Source: Corynebacterium oculi | GTDB lineage: Bacteria; Actinomycetota; Actinomycetes; Mycobacteriales; Mycobacteriaceae | Reading direction: 5' to 3' | Assembly: GCF_001412105.1 (NCBI RefSeq) | Contig: NZ_LKST01000002.1 | Span: forward strand, 657,186 to 721,185 | Length of the DNA: 64,000 nt | Shown: positions 8,535 through 16,897 of the stretch, piece after piece | Position numbering within the stretch: position 1 is the stretch's first letter | Layout of the letters: the number at the start of each line of letters is the position of its first letter | Program-made: the position numbers and the translations under genes | The notes under the pieces: generated by a model | What the model was told of the DNA's origin: nothing | Seen by the model: the letters and a program-made list of their open reading frames with translations, nothing else | The model's database searches: none

Positions 8535-10031
8535 TTATTTCCCTTCGTCAGGTGTGCTGGTGCTGTGCGAGCTATGCGAGCGGATCAGGCGGAAGGCGTG
8601 GTTCAGCGCGGCGGTGTCTTTCTGCCCGGCCCAGGCCCCGGATTCCGGCCCGTATTCCACGCCGGAATTGAGGTCCACCCCCGCGCAGCCAACGTCGAGC
8701 GCCTGGGAAAGGTTGCCGGGGCCGATCCCCCCGGCCAGTAGGGAGACGGAACGAACCTCGTCGGGTATCTGTGTCCACTCGAAGGCGTGGCCCGTTCCGC
8801 CGGAGCCGGAGTCCAGCACCAGCCGGGTCAGGAGACCCTCGCCAATCAGCGAGGCGAGATCCCGGGCCGTCCGCGCGGCCCCCTCTTCCGTCATGGAAAC
8901 CGCGCGCCAGATTGCCACCTCTCCCCGACCGTGAGCATCAAGGTCGGTGCGGATGGCGTGGAGCATGTCTCTCTCGGCCTCCAGGGATCCCCGGTGGGGG
9001 GCGTGAATCTGAATGGCGGTGACGTCGAGGCCGGATAGGAGTTCCCCCCACCCGACATCGCGGCGGGACACGGCCACATAGTCCAGGCCGGGTTCGGCGG
9101 AGATAATGGATCGCGCCGTTTCACGTGAAACATTGCGCGGCGAGGCCTCCTCGAAGATCAACCCGCCGTACACCGCCCCGGCGGCGCGGGCGGCCTGCGC
9201 CGCCGAGGGGCGGGTGAGCCCGCAGACCTTGTTCTCACCATAGACCAGGCGGCGGGCGGCGCGGTCGATGTCCGGTTGGCCGGTGAGCTGCGATCCCACC
9301 AGGAAGGCGTGGGAGTGGCCGCCCAACCGACCAACGGTGGCGTGATCGCGGATACCGGACTCGGAGACCACCACGACGTCGTGAGGCAGAAGCGCGGCGA
9401 GGCGTTGGGAGCGGGAGAGGTCGATGGAGAGGTCGTGGAGGTTGCGATGATTGATGCCCACGATCCGTGCCCCCAGGCGCTGCGCGCGGGCCACCTCGTC
9501 CTCGTCGATGACCTCGGTGAGAACGTCCATGTTGAGCCGCGCGGCCTCGGCGGAGAGGTTGGTATAGGAGACGTCATCGAGGATGGAGAGCATGAGGAGA
9601 ATGGCGTCCGCCCCGAAGTACCGCGCCGCGTGAATCTGCACGGGGTCGATGATGAAGTCCTTGCAAAGCACCGGGAGGTGCGTGCTGGCGGCCACGGTGG
9701 CCAGGTGATCGTAATCTCCTCCGAAGCGTTCCGGTTCGCACAGCACCGAGATGGCCGAGGCGTACCGGGAATAGACGGCGGCGATGGCACCCGGCTCGTA
9801 ATGCTCGCGGATCACTCCCAGGGAGGGGGAAGAGGCCTTGCACTCCATGATGAAGCGGTTGGTGTTGGCGGCGCCCCCCTCCTCTCCCCCGCCAAGGCTT
9901 CGGCGGAGGGAACGGGTGGAGCGCGGCAGGGCCTCGGGATCGACGTGAGAGATGCGGGCGCGGATCTCCGCGAGGTGCGTGCGCCGGGCGTTCACGATGC
10001 CTTCGAGAACGGTGGGAAGGTTAGTTGCCAT
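8535..10031 (-). CDS. trpCF: Bifunctional indole-3-glycerol phosphate synthase / phosphoribosylanthranilate isomerase
   Basis: Fusion catalysing two consecutive steps of tryptophan synthesis. The protein has 498 residues. The N-terminal TrpC barrel shows MECKASSPSLGVI, FIIDPVQIHAARYFGADAILLM and VVVSESGI. The C-terminal TrpF barrel begins at NKVCGLTRPSAAQAA and ends with GGIGPGNLSQALDVGCAGVDLNSGVE. ATG 10031 overlaps the end of trpD by 11 nt; an in-frame codon five residues upstream is less likely. A parS site lies in the linker/start of TrpF (NVSRET). The fusion is typical of Corynebacterium and enterobacteria. Confidence 0.95.
   Translation of the reverse strand: MATNLPTVLEGIVNARRTHLAEIRARISHVDPEALPRSTRSLRRSLGGGEEGGAANTNRFIMECKASSPSLGVIREHYEPGAIAAVYSRYASAISVLCEPERFGGDYDHLATVAASTHLPVLCKDFIIDPVQIHAARYFGADAILLMLSILDDVSYTNLSAEAARLNMDVLTEVIDEDEVARAQRLGARIVGINHRNLHDLSIDLSRSQRLAALLPHDVVVVSESGIRDHATVGRLGGHSHAFLVGSQLTGQPDIDRAARRLVYGENKVCGLTRPSAAQAARAAGAVYGGLIFEEASPRNVSRETARSIISAEPGLDYVAVSRRDVGWGELLSGLDVTAIQIHAPHRGSLEAERDMLHAIRTDLDAHGRGEVAIWRAVSMTEEGAARTARDLASLIGEGLLTRLVLDSGSGGTGHAFEWTQIPDEVRSVSLLAGGIGPGNLSQALDVGCAGVDLNSGVEYGPESGAWAGQKDTAALNHAFRLIRSHSSHSTSTPDEGK
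9117..9132. other. parS centromere site
   Basis: CGTTTCACGTGAAACA: a perfect core palindrome, with only the first base differing from the 16-bp consensus. It lies inside trpCF. Confidence 0.9.
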
Positions 10032-11049
10032 AGTTTGCCTCCTCATGCGTGTGCAACCACTGAGTCACGGTGCCGTCCGCCATCGTATCCAGGGCGCGCT
10101 CCACGCCCTCGCGGATCGAGGGGCTATGCCCGGAAACGTAGAACATCGCCCCCGCCGAGGCGGCCAGGGCCTCCCGGTGCGCGGCCGGGCCGGTGGCGTC
10201 GAAGGCGGCGTAAAGGTGGCGGGCGTTCTCCTGGGCGCCTCCACCCACGAGGTCGCTCAGGGCATGGGTGTCAAGGCCCATCTCCTGCGGGGTCAGGGTG
10301 TATTCCTCGATCTCACCGGCGGGGGTGAGTTCCCATACCTGGGTGGGCCCCCACACGGCGATCTCATCCGCGCCGGAGCCGTGAACCACCAGGGCGCGGG
10401 TGCGGCCCAGATCGCGGAACACCTCCGCGAGCATCCTGCCCAGGCGCGGGTTGGCCACCCCCATGATCTGAAACTCCGGGCGGGCCGGGGAAAGCACCGG
10501 CCCCAGGATATTGAAGATGGTGGGTACCTTGAGTGCCCTCCGCACGGGCTGCACGTGGGCGATGGCCGGGTGATAGGCCGGGGCAAAGAGGAAGGTGAAG
10601 CGGGAGGCCTGGAACTGCCGCACGGCCCGCTCGGGATCGAGGTCCAGGGGAATACCCATGGCCTCAAGCACGTCGGCGGAGCCGGAGGCGGAGGACACCG
10701 AGCGGTTACCGCACTTAATCATGGGTACCCCGCCCGCCGCCGCGAGGAGCGAGGCACCCGTGGTGATGTTGATGGTGTTCAGGCCGTCTCCCCCGGTGCC
10801 GGCGGTATCGGTGATCCCGGCCCCGGTGAGGGGGAAGGGCCTCCCGGCGGCGAGGAAGGCGCGCGCCGCGCCGAGGACATCGGCGCTGGTTTCCCCCCGC
10901 GTGCGAACGGCGGTGAGAAGGGCGGCGATGTGCACGTCATCGTAATCGCCCACCGTGAGGGGGGTGAATACCTCCTGGGCCTGTTCCGCGGAGGGGTGAG
11001 GCTCGTCCAGGTATGCGATGAGGTGGTGGAGGGCTTCGGGGCTGGTCAC
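10021..11049 (-). CDS. trpD: Anthranilate phosphoribosyltransferase
   Basis: Transfers phosphoribose from PRPP to anthranilate. The protein has 342 residues. The PRPP loop is seen as DTAGTGGDGLNTINITT near residue 80. The KCGNRSVSSASGSADVLEAMG anthranilate/phosphate block is near residue 110, and NILGPVLSPARPEFQIMGV near residue 165. It overlaps trpG by 4 nt (ATGA) and trpCF by 11 nt. Confidence 0.96.
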   Translation of the reverse strand: MTSPEALHHLIAYLDEPHPSAEQAQEVFTPLTVGDYDDVHIAALLTAVRTRGETSADVLGAARAFLAAGRPFPLTGAGITDTAGTGGDGLNTINITTGASLLAAAGGVPMIKCGNRSVSSASGSADVLEAMGIPLDLDPERAVRQFQASRFTFLFAPAYHPAIAHVQPVRRALKVPTIFNILGPVLSPARPEFQIMGVANPRLGRMLAEVFRDLGRTRALVVHGSGADEIAVWGPTQVWELTPAGEIEEYTLTPQEMGLDTHALSDLVGGGAQENARHLYAAFDATGPAAHREALAASAGAMFYVSGHSPSIREGVERALDTMADGTVTQWLHTHEEANYGN

Positions 11050-11693
11050 GCTGCTTCCTTTCCGTGATGCAGGAGATGAGTGAGGAGGCGATCGAGTAGG
11101 ATCGGGCCGCTGGGGCTGAGCACGGATTCTGGGTGGAATTGCAGACCGATGGCGGGCCGGTCGGTGCAGCGGGCGGCCATGACCACCTCACCGATGCGGG
11201 AGTCTGACCAGCCCAGGGCCTCCATTTCGGCGGGTACCGTGGTGCAGCTCAGGGAGTGATACCGTGCCACGGGGACGGCGTGGCCGGGGTCCTCGGGGTG
11301 ATCTGGTTCGGCGTCGATCGTCAACCCCCGGAAGAGGGCGGTGGCCGAGGCGGCCGGGGTGAGACGCATGATGTCCGTGGTGCCGTGAACGGGGCCGCAG
11401 GGCACCACACTCCCACCGAAGTGCTCCAGGACCGCCTGGAACCCCAGGCAGATTCCGAGCACGGGGATGCGGCTTTCCAGGGCGAGGGCCAGGGTATCCA
11501 TCATTGTTCCCGCCTGGCGGGGATGGCCCGGCCCCGGGGAGAACACCAGAAGATCGGGCTGGGAGGCCATGATCTCCGCCACCGCCACGGTGTTGCGGAA
11601 CACGGTGCAGCGGTGTCCACTGGTGCGCAGCGCATCGACGAGGTTGTACACAAAGGAATCGTGGTTATCTACGAGCACGATGTGGGCGGTCAT
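11046..11693 (-). CDS. trpG: Anthranilate synthase component II (glutamine amidotransferase)
   Basis: Releases ammonia from glutamine for TrpE. The protein has 215 residues. It is a class I amidotransferase with the oxyanion loop FSPGPGHP, nucleophile Cys in GICLGFQAV near residue 84, and the His/Glu pair in LQFHPESVLS near residue 190. It stands alone, not fused to trpD. Both ends overlap the neighbouring trp genes by 4 nt, so all six trp genes form one translationally coupled operon. Confidence 0.96.
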   Translation of the reverse strand: MTAHIVLVDNHDSFVYNLVDALRTSGHRCTVFRNTVAVAEIMASQPDLLVFSPGPGHPRQAGTMMDTLALALESRIPVLGICLGFQAVLEHFGGSVVPCGPVHGTTDIMRLTPAASATALFRGLTIDAEPDHPEDPGHAVPVARYHSLSCTTVPAEMEALGWSDSRIGEVVMAARCTDRPAIGLQFHPESVLSPSGPILLDRLLTHLLHHGKEAA

Positions 11694-13264
11694 CGGATTA
11701 CCTCCAGGTTCTTACCGGCGGCGAGGGCGAGGGCGTGGAGCACGGCGTAGGCCTTGTGTAGGGATTCATCGGCCTCCGCCTGGGGGTCGGAGTCCCGCAC
11801 CACCCCGGCCCCGGCCTGCACCACGGCGGTGCCGTCCTGGACGAAGGCGGAGCGAATCACGATGCAGGTATCCATGTCCCCTCCCCCGCGCAGGTAGCCC
11901 ACGGCCCCGCCGTAGGAGCCGCGTCGTATTCCCTCCACGCCGCGCAGCAGCTCCGTGGCGCGCAACTTGGGCGCGCCGGTGAGGGTGCCCATGTTCATGC
12001 AGGCGCGGTAGGCGTCGAGGGCGTCGAGGCCGGGGGCCAGGGTGGCGGTGACGCGGGAGACGAGGTGCATGACGCGCGAGTAGCGATCCACCTGAAGGAG
12101 GTCGGCCACGCGGCGGGTGCCCGGCTCGGCCACGCGGGCGAGGTCGTTGCGGGCGAGGTCCACCAGCATGGTGTGCTCGGCGAGTTCCTTGGTGTCGGTG
12201 CGCATGGCGAGTTCGTGGCGAATATCCAGCTCGTGATTCACCGATCCGTCCGGGTGGAGGCCGCGCGGGCGGGTTCCGGCGATGGGATAGAGCTGCAAGG
12301 TGCGGGTGGCGGCCTCGAACTTGAGGTTGGATTCGGGGGAGGCGCCGAAGAGCTCGTAGGGGCGCTCATCGGTGGAGATGCCGCGTAGGTAGAACATGTA
12401 GGGGCTGGGATTGGTGCCGCGCAGGTGCAGGTAGGCTGAGAAGGCGTCCCGGCAGGGAGCGGTGAAGGAGCGGGAGGGCACCACCTGGTAGATGTCCCCG
12501 CAGTCGATGTGCCGCTTCATGTCCTCTACCTGGGCGCGGAAGTCGGCGTCGGAAGTTCCGGCGGTAGCGCGGAGGGTACCTTGGGGGACGGGGGTGACCG
12601 GGTCATGTTTCACGTGAAACATCGAGATTTTCTCCGCGAGTTCCTCCACGCGGCGTCGAACCTCGGACTCGTGCTCCCCCACCGCGACGGCACGTAGCAC
12701 GGCGGTGCGCTCGCGGTGATTGATCTCCAGCATGACCTCGGCCAGGTGGAATTGATAATCGGGGTAGGTATTGGCGGAATCCGCCACCTCGGGGAGTTCC
12801 TCGAAGGTCCCCAGGTAATCAAAGGCCATGCCCCCCACCAGTAGCGGCAGGCCCGGGGGGAAACCGGGCAGGGATTGCAGGCGCCGCAGGGGCTCCACGG
12901 TGCTGATCGCGGTGAGTCGCTCCCCCTCCTCCGCGGCTTCGGACGGGGGAAAGCGGAAGCCCTCCCCGGTGGCGTAATCTGGGAGCGCGGCCAGGAGGGT
13001 GGAACGCAGGTGCTCCCCGGAGGGGCTGAGCGCGGTGACCGTCACGCGCTGATCCTGGCAGGTGAGCCGGAGGGAGCTGTTCAGGACGGCGAGGGAGCTA
13101 ATGCCGGAACGGGTGGAAATATCGGCGCTCTCCAGCAGGGCGGCCCCGGCGGAGCCCTCCGAGGGGTCGGTGCCACCGAGTTCCCGGAAGAGGGCCGCGG
13201 CGTCCTCGTGATACGTCACATTACGCTCTATGATATGGGGTTGAGTGTGGGTATTTTTAGTCAT
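11690..13264 (-). CDS. trpE: Anthranilate synthase component I
   Basis: First committed enzyme of tryptophan synthesis, converting chorismate plus ammonia to anthranilate. The protein has 524 residues. The LLESADIST segment near residue 43 matches the LLES tryptophan feedback site. The C-terminal chorismate-binding domain shows IAGTRPRG, VDLARNDLARV, GTLTGAPKLRA and the glycine-rich AGAGVVRDSDP. A parS site lies at the MFHVKH codons between the domains. The start codon follows an AAGGATGA-type ribosome site and a 120-nt structured leader. Confidence 0.96.
   Translation of the reverse strand: MTKNTHTQPHIIERNVTYHEDAAALFRELGGTDPSEGSAGAALLESADISTRSGISSLAVLNSSLRLTCQDQRVTVTALSPSGEHLRSTLLAALPDYATGEGFRFPPSEAAEEGERLTAISTVEPLRRLQSLPGFPPGLPLLVGGMAFDYLGTFEELPEVADSANTYPDYQFHLAEVMLEINHRERTAVLRAVAVGEHESEVRRRVEELAEKISMFHVKHDPVTPVPQGTLRATAGTSDADFRAQVEDMKRHIDCGDIYQVVPSRSFTAPCRDAFSAYLHLRGTNPSPYMFYLRGISTDERPYELFGASPESNLKFEAATRTLQLYPIAGTRPRGLHPDGSVNHELDIRHELAMRTDTKELAEHTMLVDLARNDLARVAEPGTRRVADLLQVDRYSRVMHLVSRVTATLAPGLDALDAYRACMNMGTLTGAPKLRATELLRGVEGIRRGSYGGAVGYLRGGGDMDTCIVIRSAFVQDGTAVVQAGAGVVRDSDPQAEADESLHKAYAVLHALALAAGKNLEVIR
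12606..12621. other. parS centromere site (perfect)
   Basis: TGTTTCACGTGAAACA, an exact consensus match, within trpE between its N-terminal and chorismate-binding domains. Confidence 0.93.
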
Positions 13265-13384
13265 GTGGCTTCATCCTTCATTGTTCTGCGATCTTTCGGT
13301 GAAGCGGACCCCGGATACGCGGAAGGCCCGCCGCTTCCCTGGGGAAGCCCGCGAGCCCGTGTTATGCGTGAGAGTGGCGGCTCG
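13265..13384 (-). promoter_or_regulatory. trp attenuator-like leader
   Basis: Between the leader peptide stop and trpE the RNA can form several stems. Stem 1 pairs 13379-13385 (GCGAGCC, overlapping the leader stop codon) with 13351-13357 (GGCTCGC). Stem 2 pairs 13342-13348 (GCTTCCC) with 13333-13339 (GGGAAGC) around a 2-nt loop. A further GCGG/CCGC pairing follows. No clear U-run terminator follows, so the read-out could be translational or use an atypical terminator. Arrangement next to a Trp-Trp-Trp leader peptide supports ribosome-mediated control. Confidence 0.7.
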
Positions 13385-13435
13385 CTAGGAAGCGCGCCAC
13401 CACCACTGGGGAGAATGAGAAATGCTCAACGTCAC
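13385..13435 (-). CDS. trpL: trp operon leader peptide, 16 aa with three tandem Trp
   Basis: GTG-started reading MTLSISHSPQWWWRAS, with TGG TGG TGG codons at 13405-13397 and TAG at 13387-13385. The stop codon touches the first stem of the downstream attenuator-like structure, so ribosome stalling on scarce Trp-tRNA would change folding. GTG is 6 nt past a TAGGAT -10 box, so the leader peptide itself appears to be translated from a leaderless mRNA. Tandem Trp codons in a short reading frame directly upstream of trpE are the hallmark of trp attenuation. Confidence 0.88.
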   Translation of the reverse strand: MTLSISHSPQWWWRAS

Positions 13436-13441
13436 ACCGCC

Positions 13442-13471
13442 ATCCTAATCAGTGGCATGGGTAATAAGCAA
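13442..13471 (-). promoter_or_regulatory. trp operon promoter
   Basis: On the minus strand, TTGCTT (13471-13466) and TAGGAT (13447-13442) are separated by 18 nt, a good vegetative sigma promoter. The expected transcription start coincides with the GTG of the leader peptide. The promoter starts only 6 nt after the sdpI-like gene ends. Confidence 0.7.
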
Positions 13472-13476
13472 GGGTA

Positions 13477-13902
13477 TTAGCGATCTGAGGCTCGCGCCGC
13501 TCGGCGCAGGGCCGCTACGTCTACCGCAGGCTTGGGGCCGCCGGTCTCCGCCTCGATCATGCGGCGGGCGTCGATAGCCGCCACGGCGTGCGCGGCCTGT
13601 CCCGCCCCGGCCCCCACGGCCACCAGGGCAATCAAGACGGTGAGCACCGGCAGGGCCCACAGCCAGCCCTGGGCGATGAAGGCGAAGCACGCGCCGAAGA
13701 GCAGGGAGATGCCGCCGAGAGTCCAGAAGGGGCCGGCGATCCGGTGTGCCATCTCCCACAGGTCTTGGCTCTTGCGCACCTCGGGGACGCGGATTCCCAC
13801 CACCGCGTTGCCGGGAAGCTTGGCTGCCCACGCGAGGCCGCCGATGACGGTGAGGATGAGGCCGAGGATAAGCAGGATCACGCCGAAGATCATGAGGATC
13901 AT
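13477..13902 (-). CDS. SdpI-family membrane protein
   Basis: 141 residues with about four hydrophobic segments, beginning MILMIFGVILLILGLILTVIGG. The SdpI signature is seen as GNAVVGIRVPEVRKSQDLWEMAHRIAG (GIR ... S ... W ... AH). In Bacillus SdpI gives immunity to the SdpC toxin, but most actinobacterial homologues have unknown roles. The C-terminal ~30 residues are polar and cytoplasmic-like. ATG 13902 is chosen because the segment upstream is not hydrophobic and overlaps the divergent dhaK promoter. It lies upstream of the trp operon but has its own end. Confidence 0.8.
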   Translation of the reverse strand: MILMIFGVILLILGLILTVIGGLAWAAKLPGNAVVGIRVPEVRKSQDLWEMAHRIAGPFWTLGGISLLFGACFAFIAQGWLWALPVLTVLIALVAVGAGAGQAAHAVAAIDARRMIEAETGGPKPAVDVAALRRAARASDR

Positions 13903-13948
13903 TGTAGGCCCCTCGCCGCGGAAACCTGAGCGCACTACCCTTGGTCCC

Positions 13949-15694
13949 ATGACCGGCACGAGCAGCCCCCACGCAGTCCCCTCCTTCCGCAACTCCCCCG
14001 CCGGCTTCCTGCCCGAGGCCCTCGGCGGGATCGTCGCGGCGCACCCCCGGGCCCGCTGGGACGAGCGCGGCTTTATCGCTTACGACGCCGCCCCCACCGG
14101 CACGAAGCCGCAGGTCACCGTGGTCTCTGGCGGCGGTTCCGGCCACGAACCCCTCCACGCGGGGTTCGTGGGTGCGGGAATGCTCAGCGCGGTGTGCCCC
14201 GGATTGATCTTCACCTCCCCCAACGCCGTGCAGATCACCGAGGCCACGCGCTGGGCAGATCAAGGCGAGGGGGTGCTCCATGTGGTGAAGAATTATACGG
14301 GCGACGTGATGAATTTCCGGGTGGCCCGCCAGACACTCGCCGCCGAGGGCGTGCGCACGCGCGAGGTGCGGGTGGCGGAGGACGTGGCCACGGAAAACAC
14401 CGAAAATACCGAGAGCGCCGGAACCGCGGACCCCTCCGGGGCAACCGGCGGCGCGGCAAGCGAGGGGCCGGGACGGCGCGGCACCGCGGCCACGATCCTG
14501 GTGGAAAAGATGGCCGGGGCGGCGGCCCAGCGAGGGGATGACCTGGATCGGGTGGCGGAGATCGCGCAGTGGGTGGCGGATCATTCCCGCAGCATGGCCG
14601 TGGCGCTCGCTCCCGGCCACCTCCCCACCAGAGGGAACAATACCTTTGATCTGGAGCCGGGGTGCATGGAGGTGGGGGTGGGTATCCACGGCGAGCGCGG
14701 TACCTCCCGCGAGGAGGCCGCGCCCGCCGCCGTGGTGGTGGAGCGCCTGTTAGAAAGGATCGTTTCCTCGCTGGGGCTAGAGCGCGGGGAGGAGGTGATA
14801 TGCCTGGTCAACGGGCTAGGAGGCACCTCATCGCTGGAACTGCACCTGCTCTTTGGGCAGGCGGCGGGCTGGTTGGAGCGGTGTGGCATTGTGATCCGGC
14901 GCAGCCTGGTGGGCAATTACGTCACCGCCTTGACCATGGCCGGGGCCTCGATCACCCTCACCCGCGCCACCGAGGAGATAATAGGCCTTATCGACGCCCC
15001 CACCACCGCTCCCGCCTGGCCCGGGGCGCTCGGCCGCGAGGCCCGCTACTCCCCCGCCCTGCTGTGCGCGGAGGATGCCATGCCCGCCGACGGCCCGGAA
15101 AACGCCTGGCTCGGTGCCTTTGTGCGCCGGGTGTAGGAGGGCACCGGGACGCTCACCGACCTCGATCGCCTGGCGGGCGACGGGGACTTTGGCACCAACA
15201 TGGAGGCCGCCCTGGGGGATCTCTCCCTGCCCCTGCGCGGGGAGAACGCCGAGGTTTTCTCCGGGCTGTCGCGCCGCTTCCTCGTTCGCTCCGGCGGCAC
15301 CTCCGGGGCGGTTCTGGGCACTCTCTTCCGGGAACTCGCGGCGGCGAGCGATGGTTCCACGGGTTCCACGCGGGGACTCGCGCAGGGATTGCGGCGCGGG
15401 TGCGAGGCGATCGCGGACCTCGGCGACGCCCGGCGGGGCGACGGCACGCTTCTCGACGCCCTCCTGCCCGCCGCCGAGGAGGCCGAGCGGCAGGCAGACG
15501 CGGGGGCTGGGTTTGAGCGAGCGCTGGCGGAGATTCACCGCGCGGCCCTGGGCGGGGCGGAAAGCACGAGGGGAACGGTGGCGAGGAAGGGGCGGGCCTC
15601 GTACCTAGGCGAGGCCTCGCGGGACGTGATGGATCCGGGGGCGCTGTTGGTGGCGTGGTTGTTCGGAGGGGATGGCGGGGAGGCTCGGGGTTGA
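13949..15694 (+). pseudogene. dhaKL: Dihydroxyacetone kinase DhaK-DhaL fusion, in-frame TAG
   Basis: ATP-dependent dihydroxyacetone kinase. Residues 1-395 form the DhaK domain: GGGSGHEPLHAGFVGAGMLSAV and the substrate-binding His in VGVGIHGERG. An in-frame TAG (15134-15136) follows RRV. The same frame then continues as EGTGTLTDLDRLAGDGDFGTNM, the Mg-binding start of DhaL, through GGTSGAVLGTLF and KGRASYLGEASRDVMDPGA, to TGA 15692-15694. A GAG-to-TAG substitution explains the break. DhaK alone lacks the ATP domain. A restart at ATG 15200 would lose the Asp ligands. A TACCCT box about 7 nt upstream suggests a leaderless start. A low-complexity insert (TENTENTESAG) is present in DhaK. Confidence 0.82.
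14987..14998 (+). repeat. CTTATCGACGCC element, copy 1 (in dhaK)
   Basis: Exact copy of the recurrent 12-mer, encoding Leu-Ile-Asp-Ala with the uncommon CTT codon. Confidence 0.7.
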
Positions 15695-16058
15695 GCACGG
15701 AACTCGAAAAACGACATGTCCGTAGTTTCAGACGGAGCGGGAGCGCCATAGTGGCGGTAACAATTTGATTACTTTCTCCTGGGGGTGTGGTGGGAGCGGG
15801 GTAGTAGGTTCACCCGGGCTCGTTGCGGCGGGCCGCGTATCCCTCCTGCCCAGCGGCCTTTTCATTGATAGTCCTACCCCTAAGGTTCGATAGCGTTTTC
15901 CTTTATGTGTTTGTGACCTGCAAAAACTCCCCTGGCGGAGCGGCGAGGGCGTTGATAGCGTCGATAATGTTCGAGCAACCAAGCATGAGCGGGGTTGCAG
16001 CCGAATAGTTCAGACCCTGAGTGGCCGCCAGAGTTTTACTTAAAGAAAGGAATTGAGC
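15695..16058. other. Intergenic region before the PRC-barrel gene
   Basis: 364 nt without a supportable gene. It is less GC-rich than its surroundings around 15755-15780 and 15880-15910. Short open frames on the minus strand lack family resemblance and a ribosome site. The 3' end carries AAAGAAAGGAATTGAGC, which supplies the ribosome site of the following gene. A promoter is expected here, but no hexamer pair is convincing. Confidence 0.5.
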
Positions 16059-16856
16059 ATGAGCACGAAGAAGAACATCGCGGATCTCTTTGACGCCACC
16101 GCCTACGATAACGCCGGGGATAAGCTGGGCAGCATTAAGGAGGTTTTCCTGGACGATAACACCGGAAAGCCCACCTTCGTGGAAGTCAGCCACGGCCTTT
16201 TTGGTCTGAACTCCTCCCTGGTTCCGCTGCGCGGGGCCACCTTCGAGGGCGAGGAACTTCGCCTGGCCTTTGCCAAGGATCTCATCAAGGACGCCCCGGA
16301 CTTTGGCTCCGATACCGCCTTGACCACCACGGATCAGAGCCGCCTGAACGAGCACTACGGCGTGGGTGCCGCCGAGTACCAGGACATCTACACCGAATCG
16401 CGGTCGCCTAAGACCCAGGAGACCAGCGAGGCCGCCGCTGCCGCCGAGACCAAGGCCGAGACCGAGCAGCAGGCGCCCAAGGCCGCCGCCACGGACGAGA
16501 ACACCCTGGTGCGTTCCGAGGAGGAACTGAACGTCTCCAAGGAGAACGTGCAGACCGGCGAGGCCCGCCTGCGCAAGTTCGTGGTGACCGAGACCGAGAC
16601 CGTGGACGTGCCGGTCAGCCGCGAGGAGGTGCGCGTAGTGCGCACCCCGCTGACGGGCGATGAGAAGGTGGACGGCCAGCCGCTCACCGACGAAGAGGCC
16701 TCCGTGGTGCTGCACGAGGAGCGCGTGAACGTGTCCAAGGACACCGTGGCCAAGGAGAAGGTGGCCCTGGAGAAGGAGCAGGTGACCGAGACCCAGCGCG
16801 TGTCCGAGGAGCTGAAGAAGGAGCGCATCGAGACCGACGGCACCGTCACCGAGTAA
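16059..16856 (+). CDS. PRC-barrel and DUF2382 (YsnF-type) stress protein
   Basis: 265 residues, strongly acidic and lysine-rich. The N-terminal ~90 residues form a PRC-barrel (ATAYDNAGDKLGSIKEVFLDDNTGKPTFVEV). A central Ala/Glu-rich linker follows (EAAAAAETKAETEQQ). The C-terminal ~115 residues match DUF2382: LVRSEEELNVSKENVQTGEARLRKFV, ETVDVPVSREEVRVVR, and a closing Glu/Lys-rich helix. Such proteins are linked to general stress responses, but the molecular role is unknown. ATG 16059 has AAAGGA 7 nt upstream; a TTG two codons earlier is unlikely. Confidence 0.88.
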   Translation: MSTKKNIADLFDATAYDNAGDKLGSIKEVFLDDNTGKPTFVEVSHGLFGLNSSLVPLRGATFEGEELRLAFAKDLIKDAPDFGSDTALTTTDQSRLNEHYGVGAAEYQDIYTESRSPKTQETSEAAAAAETKAETEQQAPKAAATDENTLVRSEEELNVSKENVQTGEARLRKFVVTETETVDVPVSREEVRVVRTPLTGDEKVDGQPLTDEEASVVLHEERVNVSKDTVAKEKVALEKEQVTETQRVSEELKKERIETDGTVTE

Positions 16857-16870
16857 TACCGCGCGTCAGG

Positions 16871-16896
16871 CCCCCCGATCAGTAGCGGTCGGGGGG
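16871..16896. terminator. Bidirectional hairpin between convergent genes
   Basis: CCCCCCGA (16871-16878) pairs with TCGGGGGG (16889-16896) around a 10-nt loop. It lies between the PRC-barrel gene and the hydrolase stop at 16898. There is no long T-run on either side. Confidence 0.65.
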
Positions 16897-16897
16897 T

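Noticed and set aside
15728..15982. 84-codon minus-strand frame in the gap before the PRC-barrel gene
   Set aside because: No family resemblance, no ribosome site and a composition typical of chance frames in GC-rich DNA.
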